From contig JAGLEB010000022.1 in the NCBI GenBank assembly GCA_023145275.1, positions 1 to 15,946 on the forward strand: a stretch of DNA of 15,946 bases, read 5' to 3'. Below are positions 1-6,576 of the stretch, piece after piece; positions within the stretch are counted from its first letter, which is position 1; each line of letters begins with the position of its first letter. The position numbers and the translations under genes were made by a program. Below the pieces are notes generated by a model, which saw only the letters and a list, made by a program, of their open reading frames with translations, had not been told where the DNA came from and searched no databases. This stretch comes from Flavobacteriales bacterium (lineage in GTDB: Bacteria; Bacteroidota; Bacteroidia; Flavobacteriales; JADGDT01).

Positions 1-21
1 GTGCGAAACTTTAGTAATTAA

Positions 22-38
22 TAACCTAAGTTAGGTTA
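22..38. repeat. 17-bp perfect palindrome (8+1+8)
   Basis: TAACCTAA (22-29), G (30) and TTAGGTTA (31-38) form a perfect inverted repeat. Length and symmetry suit a dimeric DNA-binding protein. The half-site order (CCTAA then TTAGG) is the reverse of the DtxR/IdeR core, so I do not assign it to that family. No gene with a visible start lies next to it in the window. Confidence 0.35.
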
Positions 39-279
39 AAAGGCGAAAAGGTTAAGGGGGTACAAGCTCATAACCTATTAACCCGTTAAAATAACAGTAG
101 AACTATTTATATATTAAATAGGCTTAGGCCATATTTTGAGGGTCTATCCTATTGGAATACGAATAGACATTTATTAATTGATCCTAATACTTAAAAGTAT
201 CTAATGTGATTTTAGAGGAATATAACTAATAGAAAAGATTGCTACTGTAATTTACTAAACTTTTAGATTCATTCATATT

Positions 280-347
280 AGCCGCAAATTTACAATTTCA
301 AAACACCTAAGCTTTCTTAGTTGATTTAATTTTGCAAATTCGCGGCT
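280..347. repeat. 68-bp imperfect inverted repeat downstream of the ALDH gene
   Basis: The outer arms 280-293 and 334-347 pair at 12 of 14 positions (AGCCGC against GCGGCT plus an AT-rich stretch). An inner hairpin, CTAAG (307-311) with CTTAG (316-320) around a four-base loop, has the same centre at 313.5. Each outer arm contains a sequence fitting the Bacteroidota -7 box: TAATTTTG at 327-334 on plus and TAAATTTG at 292-285 on minus. Neither has a well-placed TTG. It could be a terminator structure for the ALDH transcript (stop at 355-357) or a divergent regulatory site. Confidence 0.45.
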
Positions 348-354
348 TCAACAT

Positions 355-1914
355 TTATATATCAAACTTAATTCCCTGCGCTAGCGGCGAACCAAGTCCA
401 TAATTTATCGTATTAGTTTGGCGTCTCATATAAAGTTTCCAAGCATCTGATCCAGACTCACGTCCACCACCAGTTTCTTTTTCACCACCAAATGCACCTC
501 CGATTTCAGCACCAGAAGTACCTACATTTACATTTGCAATACCACAATCTGACCCTTGCTGAGACAAGAATAACTCAGCCTCTCTGAGGTTTGTTGTCAT
601 AATTGCAGAAGACAAGCCTTGCACTACTCCATTTTGCAAATCTATCGCCTCGGTTAAGGTATTGTATTTCATGATATAAAGTAAAGGAGCGAATGTTTCA
701 TTTTGCACTATTTCATAATGATTTTTAACTTCAGCAATTGATGGTGAAACATAACATCCTGATTCCATTCCTTCATTAGACAGCTTAACACCTTCAACAA
801 GCATTTTACCTCCTTCTTCTTTTGCCTTCTCAATAGCCGACAAATATGTGTCTACAGCAAGAGTATCAATTAACGGACCCATATGATTATTCTCGTCTAG
901 AGGATCTCCGATCTTAATATTCGAATATATACTCTTCAACTTTTCTGTAACCTTATCGAATATACTTTCATGAATTATCAATCTACGAGTAGAGGTACAT
1001 CTTTGCCCAGCAGTACCCACTGCACCAAAAACAGCTGTTTTCAATGCTAATTCTAAATCGGCATCAGCAGTGATTATTATTGCATTATTTCCACCTAACT
1101 CGAGAAGAGATTTTCCAAATCTTGCAGCTACAGCCTGCCCAACTATACGCCCCATTCTTATTGAACCAGTAGCCGACACAAGAGGTATTCTCTTATCTGA
1201 AGTCATAAGTTCTCCTATCTTATAATCTCCAGTAACTAAGTTTGTAACTGCACTAGAATAACCATTCTCTGCAAGTACATCAGCCAAAATTTTCTGAGAG
1301 GCTACTCCGCATAAAGGTGCCTTCTCTGATGGCTTCCAAATAACAGTATCTCCAGCAACTAGTGCAATTGCGGCATTCCATGCCCATACAGCTGTAGGGA
1401 AATTAAATGCTGATATTATCCCCACAACACCCAATGGATGGTATTGGTCGTACATTCTGTGTTCTGGTCTTTCTGAATGCATTGTAGAACCATACATCTG
1501 GCGAGATAATCCTACTGCAAAATCACAGATATCTATCATCTCTTGAACCTCTCCAAGTCCTTCTTGATATGATTTACCCATTTCATAAGACACAAGCATA
1601 CCCAACTCGGCTTTAACTTCTCTCAATTTCATTCCAAGCTGTCTAACCACTTCACCTCTCAACGGCGAGGGTACTTTTTTCCAATCCTTAAAAGCTTCAT
1701 TTGCAGAACTAACAACCTGCTCAAATTCTTCTTTTGTTGTAACGGAAACCTTCGCAATAAGTTCTCCATCAACAGGTGAATAAGACGAAATAAAATCAGC
1801 TCCTTCACTAGCGATAAAATTAACACCTACCGCAGTCCCTTTATTTACATGGGCTATCCCTAATTTATCTAGGACTTCTCCAATCCTACTATTTTTAACA
1901 GCTACCTCTGTCAT
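355..1914 (-). CDS. amaB: ALDH7-family aldehyde dehydrogenase (probable L-aminoadipate-semialdehyde / piperideine-6-carboxylate dehydrogenase)
   Basis: This is a cytoplasmic NAD(P)+-dependent aldehyde dehydrogenase of 519 residues, the usual length of the ALDH7 (antiquitin/AmaB) group, which oxidises alpha-aminoadipic semialdehyde in lysine breakdown. Visible landmarks are the cofactor-fold segment AFNFPTAVWAWN (catalytic Asn171) followed by WKPSEKAP (Lys194), the general base Glu272 in LELGGNNA, and the catalytic Cys306 in GTAGQRCTSTRR; the last two motifs are close to those of antiquitin. A C-terminal NETFAPLLY motif is also present. The start is ATG at 1914-1912. It stands alone: the upstream terminator (1964-1991) separates it from the LRR gene, and no lysine-pathway gene is adjacent. 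Family assignment is firm; the exact substrate is inferred, so the symbol is tentative. Confidence 0.88.
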   Translation of the reverse strand: MTEVAVKNSRIGEVLDKLGIAHVNKGTAVGVNFIASEGADFISSYSPVDGELIAKVSVTTKEEFEQVVSSANEAFKDWKKVPSPLRGEVVRQLGMKLREVKAELGMLVSYEMGKSYQEGLGEVQEMIDICDFAVGLSRQMYGSTMHSERPEHRMYDQYHPLGVVGIISAFNFPTAVWAWNAAIALVAGDTVIWKPSEKAPLCGVASQKILADVLAENGYSSAVTNLVTGDYKIGELMTSDKRIPLVSATGSIRMGRIVGQAVAARFGKSLLELGGNNAIIITADADLELALKTAVFGAVGTAGQRCTSTRRLIIHESIFDKVTEKLKSIYSNIKIGDPLDENNHMGPLIDTLAVDTYLSAIEKAKEEGGKMLVEGVKLSNEGMESGCYVSPSIAEVKNHYEIVQNETFAPLLYIMKYNTLTEAIDLQNGVVQGLSSAIMTTNLREAELFLSQQGSDCGIANVNVGTSGAEIGGAFGGEKETGGGRESGSDAWKLYMRRQTNTINYGLGSPLAQGIKFDI

Positions 1915-1963
1915 AATTTTAGTTATTAAATACGTTTCTAATTTCAGTTTGCACGGCTAATAT

Positions 1964-1991
1964 AAAAAAAAAGAGCCCATAAAGGGCTCTT
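1964..1991 (-). terminator. Rho-independent terminator of the LRR-protein gene
   Basis: AAGAGCCC (1971-1978) and GGGCTCTT (1984-1991) form a perfect 8-bp stem with a five-base loop. Read on the minus strand, the stem is followed by a run of T (plus-strand A from 1964). It lies 23 bases past the stop of the LRR-protein gene and ahead of the ALDH start, so it insulates the two genes. Confidence 0.85.
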
Positions 1992-2013
1992 GTTTCTATA
2001 GTATTTTAAAGTT

Positions 2014-3123
2014 CTATTCCACTAGTCTCGGATTACCTTTAACAACAAGCTTTCCGCCTACATTTACTCTTGCAGATATGCTGCTAGCATCCTTAAGCTC
2101 TACATTCCTGTATATTACCAAATCAGTTTTTACATCTCTAAGCTTCTCTAAACCTTTTAAGCTTTCGAGGTTTTTATTAAACGATATTAACAACCTATCG
2201 ATCGACTGCAGACTTGAAAGACCTTCAATTGACACTAAAGAATCGTTCCTTTTAATTGTCATTCGACCCTTAATTGATTTTACATATTTAAAACCATCAA
2301 GGTTTTTTGCATTTGACCTGTCAATTAGTATATCACCAATAAACTCAGGATTAATAAAACTCTTCCCAAAGGCATCTATCTCTTCTTGAGTAAATAATTT
2401 AAGATCACCCTTTCCTTCATAAGCTAATTTAATCTTTTCGGGGTCAGATGTGAAAATAGAATTATTTGATATTTCGAATTCACTTGAAGCTGTATACAAT
2501 TTATATAGAGTATTCGCATCACACAGCGAAACATTATCATTCACTACAAGCTTTCCTTCAAAATCAGAGAGATCGTTTAATGACTTTATTGATTCAAGAG
2601 ATTTATTACCGACGATTCTAATATAGCCCGAGACTTCATCTAAACGCACAATGTGACTTAAATTAAATAAAGTATCATTATGTTCAACCGTAAGATTACG
2701 AACAGACTTAACCATTTCGAAGCCTTTCATTATCCTCAGTTTCGCATTTCTTTTCACGACAATATCTCTAATATTTCCCATAAAAGCATTACGAGGTATT
2801 GAATCGAGCATTTTATTTCCCACAATATAAATATCTCCACTAACCTCTATATCTGCTAAACCATCAAGACTAGAAAGTTCTTTATTATTAATGATATATA
2901 GATTCCCTTGAATATTTCTTATAAAAGCGAGCTTTTTTAAATTGGTGATTTGATCAAGCCCTTCAGATGCTATTATTAAGTTTCCGATTTCCTTATTCTT
3001 CGGAATCCTATTAACCTCAGACTGAGAATTGACGGTAATATTTATAGGTCCATCATCATTGTCACCCTTTGCTAGAAGGGTATTAGAAACAACAATTAAA
3101 AATATGTATAGTAATTTTTGCAC
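2014..3123 (-). CDS. Secreted leucine-rich / receptor-L-domain-like repeat protein
   Basis: The 369-residue product starts with a Sec-type signal peptide (MQKLLYIFLIVVSNTLLAKG); no Cys follows the hydrophobic core, so it is not a lipoprotein. After it, irregular repeats of about 20-24 residues follow the pattern hydrophobic-x-hydrophobic-x-x-N-x-x-L-x-S-hydrophobic, for example LYIINNKELSSLDGL (75-89), IRIVGNKSLESI (168-179) and MTIKRNDSLVSIEGL (288-302). They form two blocks, about 48-222 and 259-367, joined by a charged linker. This is the look of beta-helical receptor L domains common in secreted Bacteroidota proteins; binding of a ligand or surface partner is only an inference. The start is GTG (3123-3121): an in-frame TGA lies 9 bases upstream (3132-3130), and the next in-frame Met is far inside the repeats. 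I see no C-terminal sorting domain or anchor. Confidence 0.75.
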   Translation of the reverse strand: MQKLLYIFLIVVSNTLLAKGDNDDGPINITVNSQSEVNRIPKNKEIGNLIIASEGLDQITNLKKLAFIRNIQGNLYIINNKELSSLDGLADIEVSGDIYIVGNKMLDSIPRNAFMGNIRDIVVKRNAKLRIMKGFEMVKSVRNLTVEHNDTLFNLSHIVRLDEVSGYIRIVGNKSLESIKSLNDLSDFEGKLVVNDNVSLCDANTLYKLYTASSEFEISNNSIFTSDPEKIKLAYEGKGDLKLFTQEEIDAFGKSFINPEFIGDILIDRSNAKNLDGFKYVKSIKGRMTIKRNDSLVSIEGLSSLQSIDRLLISFNKNLESLKGLEKLRDVKTDLVIYRNVELKDASSISARVNVGGKLVVKGNPRLVE

Positions 3124-3322
3124 GTAAAATCATTTATGTTAAAAAAAGTAGTTCTTCACCCTCCACAGTAGACAAGACTCTAAATTAGCTGCTTTTATAT
3201 TATTGAAGAAAGATACAAATTATATCGTGATATCTAAATATATTAATCTTTTCTATCAATAATTATTCTGAGAATAGGACTGCACCTACTTAGATTCAAT
3301 TATAAATAAAAAGACTCATCTT

Positions 3323-3507
3323 CTAAAACATGTCAGACATCAACAATATAGTATCAAAAAAAATAAAATGGCCCTTCCATCCGAAAGCACCACATATAGC
3401 TATAAGATTGAGCAATATCAGTTTTTAGACAAATAATTAATCTCTATTATTTCTTTAAGAAAAAGACCTGTAACAACTACAAGTATCAATGTTAATAATG
3501 CTATCAT
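3323..3507 (-). pseudogene. Small two-helix membrane protein gene, apparently frameshifted
   Basis: An ATG at 3507-3505 opens a 29-codon frame starting MIALLTLILVVVTGLFLKEI, one clear transmembrane segment, and stops at TGA 3420-3418. The next frame continues without a gap as a second hydrophobic segment (LILLNLIAICGAF) ending FFDTILLMSDMF at TAG 3325-3323. The two frames meet at a run of five A on the minus strand (plus T 3422-3426). One more A would give a single 61-residue protein with two membrane helices. A well-formed promoter precedes it. The family is not recognised; the second half faintly recalls small antiporter subunits such as MrpF, which I do not claim. The 29-residue frame alone could also be a real small protein. 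Confidence 0.4.
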
Positions 3508-3523
3508 CTTTATAATTATTAGG

Positions 3524-3537
3524 TTTAGTTTACTAAA
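3524..3537. promoter_or_regulatory. TTTAGT-TT-ACTAAA palindrome in the leader of the small membrane gene
   Basis: A perfect 6+2+6 inverted repeat lies between the promoter at 3561-3591 and the ATG at 3507. Its half-site TTTAG/CTAAA is the same as in the palindrome upstream of feoA, but the spacing between half-sites is four bases here and one there. It is a possible operator; shared regulation is an inference. Confidence 0.3.
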
Positions 3538-3560
3538 TAAGTAAATTTAATTGAGTTATG

Positions 3561-3591
3561 CAAAGTTATGTTAAAACATCTCAAAAAACAA
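3561..3591 (-). promoter_or_regulatory. Bacteroidota-type promoter for the small membrane gene
   Basis: On the minus strand TTG (3591-3589), a 20-base spacer and TAACTTTG (3568-3561, then C) match the TTG-N17-23-TAnnTTTG pattern of Bacteroidota primary-sigma promoters. The start codon at 3507 would follow a leader of roughly 50 bases. Confidence 0.55.
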
Positions 3592-3721
3592 GAAACTAAA
3601 CTACTCCTATATTACCTTATTAATTAGCATTTATTAATATCAGTTCTATGAACTCGATAATATAATTATCAATTAATATTAATATTTGAATCAATAATAA
3701 TATATATTTAGAAGATAATAC

Positions 3722-3747
3722 TACCTTTGCTTAAATTTAGTCTAAAT
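3722..3747 (+). promoter_or_regulatory. feo promoter -7 box with overlapping metal-regulator-like palindrome
   Basis: TACCTTTG (3722-3729) fits the Bacteroidota -7 box TAnnTTTG; no TTG sits at the right distance upstream, which suits a weak or regulated promoter. Five bases on, ATTTAG-T-CTAAAT (3735-3747) is a perfect 6+1+6 palindrome placed at the expected transcription start. Its centre, TTAG-N-CTAA, is the same as the centre of the known DtxR/IdeR operator. An iron-dependent repressor of that family bound here would block feo transcription. The palindrome is seen; the regulator is inferred. Confidence 0.55.
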
Positions 3748-3757
3748 AAAAGGTAGT

Positions 3758-3988
3758 ATGTCTCGAACGGTTGCAGATTTAAAATTAGGAGAGAGTGGAT
3801 ATATCAGCGGTTTCGCCTCTGATGACAATGTACTCAAGCTTCTTGAAATGGGGTGCTTACCTGGCAGCGAAGTAAAGCTAAAATTCAATGCACCATTCAA
3901 AGGACCTATATACATTAGCGTTGCGGGTAACGAGATGGCAATTAGACGAGGCGTTGCAAAAAATATTTTATTACTTCCAAAAGAATAA
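3758..3988 (+). CDS. feoA: FeoA family ferrous iron transport protein
   Basis: This 76-residue cytoplasmic protein consists of one SH3-like FeoA domain, the usual size for the stand-alone form. The typical core is visible as LLEMGCLPGSEVKL (28-41), followed by the hydrophobic strand YISVAGNEMAIRR (52-64) and a C-terminal strand. FeoA is thought to assist or regulate the FeoB transporter. It is the first gene of the feo operon: its stop is 7 bases before the feoB ATG, so translation is probably coupled. The start ATG at 3758 lies 10 bases after the candidate operator. Confidence 0.93.
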   Translation: MSRTVADLKLGESGYISGFASDDNVLKLLEMGCLPGSEVKLKFNAPFKGPIYISVAGNEMAIRRGVAKNILLLPKE

Positions 3989-3995
3989 TGTGCTG

Positions 3996-6104
3996 ATGAA
4001 TATAAAGAAGGTGAAAATTGCTCTAGCAGGAAACCCAAACACTGGAAAGACATCATTATTTAATGCACTAACAGGAATGAACCAGAGAGTAGGAAACTAC
4101 CCTGGGATAACCGTTGACAAAAAAATAGGATTTTTTCAACTTAACGACGAGACGAAAGTTGAGCTAATTGATTTACCTGGAACTTATTCATTAAACCCAG
4201 GATCACTCGACGAAGAAGTTGTATTAAAAGTACTTACCGATGATTCGAAAGATGATTATCCCGAAATACTAATTTTTGTTGCAGATGCAACCAATCTAAA
4301 ACGGAACCTATACTTCTATTCGCAATTGAGCGATTTAGGAATCCCAACAATATTGGCTCTAAACATGGTTGATCTTGTTGAGAAAAAAGGGATACATATA
4401 GATGTTGATCTTCTCTCAAAAGAATTAGATACACCCGTAGTATTTCTTAACGCTAGAAAAGGGGTAGGTATTGATGAGTTAAAAGCCGCAATTACTAACC
4501 TAAAGCCTAAAAAGAAATCATGCTCAATAGATCTTCACAAAATAGCACCAAAATTCTTACCAAATATTAAGAAAGCTATTAACGAAGATCGTGATTACAT
4601 CGCTTGGGTTAAAGCTGTTCAAAAGAATATACCTCAATTTATTGACCCTAAGGAAAAAGAAAATATTTTAAATACCATTTCCTCTTTAAATATTAATGTC
4701 GAAAGACTTAAGATAAAGGAAACAATTGCTAGATACCAATATGTTAATCATATTTTAAAAAAAGTGATTGATCACGATGCCAATGAAGACCAAACTATAA
4801 CAGGAAAGATAGACAAGATAGCGACTCATAAGGTTATGGGCTACGTTATATTCTTTTTTATAATGATATTTCTGTTCCAAGCAATATATTCCTGGGCATC
4901 AATACCAATGGATTTCATAGACTCTTCATTTTCTAGTTTTGCAGTTTACTTAAGTAATGCACTACCTGAGGGGCCTTTAAATTCATTAATTTCAGAAGGA
5001 ATAATACCAGGAATTGGAGGTATCGTTATTTTTATTCCACAGATAGCAATTTTATTTGCCTTCATCAGTATAATGGAAGATACTGGATATATGTCGAGAG
5101 TAGTTTTCATCATGGATAAATTGATGAGGAAATTTGGCATGAGCGGGAAAAGTATCGTCCCTCTAATGTCGGGAATGGCATGTGCTGTACCTGCGATTAT
5201 GTCGACTCGTACTATTAGCGATTGGAAAGAAAGAATTATTACGATCCTTGTCACTCCATTCATAACATGCGCAGCTAGGCTTCCGGTATATTCAATAATT
5301 ATCGCGATCATAATCCCTAATGAAACTGTTTTTGGATTTTTCAACATACAAGGACTCGTATTAATGGGAATGTACCTTTTAGGATTTTTATCTGCTCTTT
5401 TATCAGCAGCAATAGCGAATAAATTTCTAAAGATAAAAGCAAGTGGTTCGTTTATTATAGAAATGCCATCCTATAAAATACCGTATTACAAAAATATAGG
5501 ATTAGACATCATCGAAAAAACTAAAGCGTTTATTTTTGATGCCGGTAAGATTATATTAACCTTATCAATTGTATTATGGGTATTAGCGTCATATGGGCCA
5601 AATGATAATGTAAAAAACGCTAGTAACATAGTAAAACTAGAAAAACCAGAACTTAGTGGAGTAAAGCTAAATAATGAGATTGCTTCTTACAAGTTAGAGA
5701 ATTCATATATTGGACATTTCGGACATTTTATAGAGCCCGCAATAAGACCTTTGGGCTATGATTGGAAAATTGGAATTGCATTGATTTCTTCACTTGCAGC
5801 TCGAGAAGTTTTTGTTAGCACTATGGCAACTATATACTCTGTTGGAAGTTCAAATGATTCTGATGGGCTTACAATAATAAAGAGGATGCAAGGAGAAATA
5901 AACCCAAATACTGGCAAAAAGGTATACACCTTTGCTGTTGGCTGGTCATTATTGATCTTCTACGCTTTTGCAATGCAATGCATGAGCACTATAGCTATTG
6001 TAAAAAGAGAGACTAACTCTTGGAAATGGACAATAGTTCAAACAGTATTTATGACTGGCGTAGCATATATTTCGTCATTCATAGTTTATCAAATATTAAA
6101 ATAA
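3996..6104 (+). CDS. feoB: Ferrous iron transport protein B
   Basis: FeoB is the inner-membrane Fe2+ transporter with an N-terminal G-protein domain. From ATG 3996 it has 702 residues, normal for the family. The G domain shows the P-loop GNPNTGKTS (12-20), the switch segment GNYPGITVDKK (33-43), DLPG (59-62) and NMVD (123-126). A helical spacer follows, then the membrane domain with two gate-like repeats, including GMSGKSIVPLMSGMACAVP and a C-terminal multi-helix segment ending FIVYQILK. The frame stays open back to 3888, but those extra 36 residues overlap feoA and do not match FeoB, while MNIKKVKIALAGNPN is a normal FeoB beginning. A GTG at 3990 is a less likely alternative start. Confidence 0.96.
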   Translation: MNIKKVKIALAGNPNTGKTSLFNALTGMNQRVGNYPGITVDKKIGFFQLNDETKVELIDLPGTYSLNPGSLDEEVVLKVLTDDSKDDYPEILIFVADATNLKRNLYFYSQLSDLGIPTILALNMVDLVEKKGIHIDVDLLSKELDTPVVFLNARKGVGIDELKAAITNLKPKKKSCSIDLHKIAPKFLPNIKKAINEDRDYIAWVKAVQKNIPQFIDPKEKENILNTISSLNINVERLKIKETIARYQYVNHILKKVIDHDANEDQTITGKIDKIATHKVMGYVIFFFIMIFLFQAIYSWASIPMDFIDSSFSSFAVYLSNALPEGPLNSLISEGIIPGIGGIVIFIPQIAILFAFISIMEDTGYMSRVVFIMDKLMRKFGMSGKSIVPLMSGMACAVPAIMSTRTISDWKERIITILVTPFITCAARLPVYSIIIAIIIPNETVFGFFNIQGLVLMGMYLLGFLSALLSAAIANKFLKIKASGSFIIEMPSYKIPYYKNIGLDIIEKTKAFIFDAGKIILTLSIVLWVLASYGPNDNVKNASNIVKLEKPELSGVKLNNEIASYKLENSYIGHFGHFIEPAIRPLGYDWKIGIALISSLAAREVFVSTMATIYSVGSSNDSDGLTIIKRMQGEINPNTGKKVYTFAVGWSLLIFYAFAMQCMSTIAIVKRETNSWKWTIVQTVFMTGVAYISSFIVYQILK

Positions 6105-6105
6105 T

Positions 6106-6282
6106 ATGTACATAGGACTACAGAACATAGCAGTATTAATAATTTTCATTCTAGCAATATGGAATTTATACAAGCATTTTAGCAATAGCTTCAAAGGTGA
6201 TGCTTGCTCTAGTTCGTGTGGTGCCTGTACTAGTTCCAAAAAAAAATCTCCTTTCGAAATTAATATAAAAGAGCTAGAATAA
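6106..6282 (+). CDS. FeoB-associated Cys-rich membrane protein (58 residues)
   Basis: The ATG lies one base after the feoB stop, so this is the third gene of the operon. The 58-residue product has an N-terminal transmembrane helix (about 8-22, IAVLIIFILAIWNLY), then a short positively charged stretch and the cysteine motif DACSSSCGACTSS (C34, C38, C41; CxxxCxxC), and ends KELE. The same plan (one helix, then a small Cys cluster, directly after feoB) defines the FeoB-associated Cys-rich family. The cysteines could bind Fe2+ or a cluster near the FeoB exit, by inference from position only. It is short enough to be missed by gene callers. Codon use resembles that of its neighbours. Confidence 0.85.
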   Translation: MYIGLQNIAVLIIFILAIWNLYKHFSNSFKGDACSSSCGACTSSKKKSPFEINIKELE

Positions 6283-6305
6283 TATACACCTTCTACTTTG
6301 TATTC

Positions 6306-6366
6306 AAAACTACTTACACTTCAATGTATTATGCGCGCATAACACATTATTTTTGTAAGTGATTTT
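6306..6366 (+). terminator. Long hairpin after the feo operon, probable terminator
   Basis: The centre is a perfect 14-bp palindrome, TTATGCGCGCATAA (6329-6342). It extends with AATGT (6323-6327)/ACATT (6344-6348), then ACTTACA (6312-6318)/TGTAAGT (6354-6360) after a one-base offset, and AAAA/TTTT at the ends. ATTTTTG follows the central stem. It starts 23 bases past the last feo gene and is the only strong structure before the acpP promoter. The T-run is short, so termination is likely but not certain. Confidence 0.55.
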
Positions 6367-6490
6367 CAAGTTTATGTAGTAACATTCTATTAAATTGCTC
6401 TTTCTTGACTTCCTGAGCTACATCATAATTTCATTTTTATGATCATCACACACAAAATACCTCTCCAACTCCTACTATACCAACATCTTG
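6347..6490 (-). pseudogene. Decayed C-terminal gene remnant
   Basis: On the minus strand, 6490-6449 reads QDVGIVGVGEVFCV. The neighbouring frame then reads DDHKNEIM, and the first frame resumes at 6424 as DVAQEVKKEQFNRML and 10 more residues to TAA 6349-6347. Between these pieces the first frame carries several stops (TGA, TGA, TAA, TGA). Protein-like composition over three consecutive pieces that end at one stop suggests the tail of a gene broken by two compensating indels. The family is not recognised. The 3' end overlaps the feo hairpin. Confidence 0.3.
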
Positions 6491-6520
6491 AGAATAATTA
6501 TTCAAATTTAAAAAAAGGCA

Positions 6521-6549
6521 TTGTTTTATTGTAAAGTTTTATATTTTTG
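6521..6549 (+). promoter_or_regulatory. acpP-fabF promoter
   Basis: TTG (6521-6523), an 18-base spacer and TATTTTTG (6542-6549, followed by C) are a very good match to the Bacteroidota promoter pattern. The predicted transcript start is about 20 bases before the acpP ATG at 6577. A strong promoter suits a highly expressed carrier protein gene. Confidence 0.8.
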
Positions 6550-6576
6550 CATCATAAATTTTAAAACTATTATATC

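Larger units (their letters stand above)
1..354. other. Non-coding left edge, palindrome-rich
   Basis: No convincing coding frame was found on either strand; the longest open stretch on the minus strand after the 280-347 repeat is only 16 codons. The region lies downstream of the ALDH gene stop. It holds a perfect 8+1+8 palindrome at 22-38 (TAACCTAA-G-TTAGGTTA), a short stem at 142-147/163-168 (GTCTAT/ATAGAC), and a long imperfect inverted repeat at 280-347. A gene could begin left of the window on the minus strand and use this as its leader; that cannot be decided here. Confidence 0.5.
3124..3757. other. 634-base divergent intergenic region (LRR gene / feo operon)
   Basis: This very AT-rich spacer separates the minus-strand LRR gene from the plus-strand feo operon. 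It contains a minus-strand promoter (3561-3591) leading into a short membrane-protein frame (3323-3507), a TTTAGT-TT-ACTAAA palindrome (3524-3537), small hairpins at 3642-3654 (AGTTC/GAACT) and 3656-3670 (GATAA/TTATC), and the feoA -7 box with a palindrome. No obvious TAnnTTTG box was found directly upstream of the LRR gene. Confidence 0.6.

Noticed and set aside
2078..2389. 103-codon open frame on plus inside the LRR gene
   Set aside because: It mirrors the minus-strand repeat gene, which has a signal peptide, repeat pattern and terminator.
3330..3428. 32-codon plus-strand frame starting MSDINNIVSKK
   Set aside because: No promoter or family likeness, and it lies antisense to the better-supported minus-strand small membrane gene.
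3641..3757. Possible riboswitch upstream of feoA
   Set aside because: Only small AT-rich hairpins are present, and they lie upstream of the predicted start site; no known riboswitch core was recognised.
3888..3995. N-terminal extension of feoB by 36 codons
   Set aside because: It overlaps feoA almost to its middle and does not look like FeoB; ATG 3996 gives the normal N-terminus and length.
3742..4056. 104-codon open frame on minus across feoA and the feoB start
   Set aside because: Antisense shadow of two well-identified genes; no promoter or family likeness.
4946..5347. 133-codon open frame on minus inside feoB
   Set aside because: It is antisense to the conserved FeoB membrane domain; its hydrophobic character follows from that.
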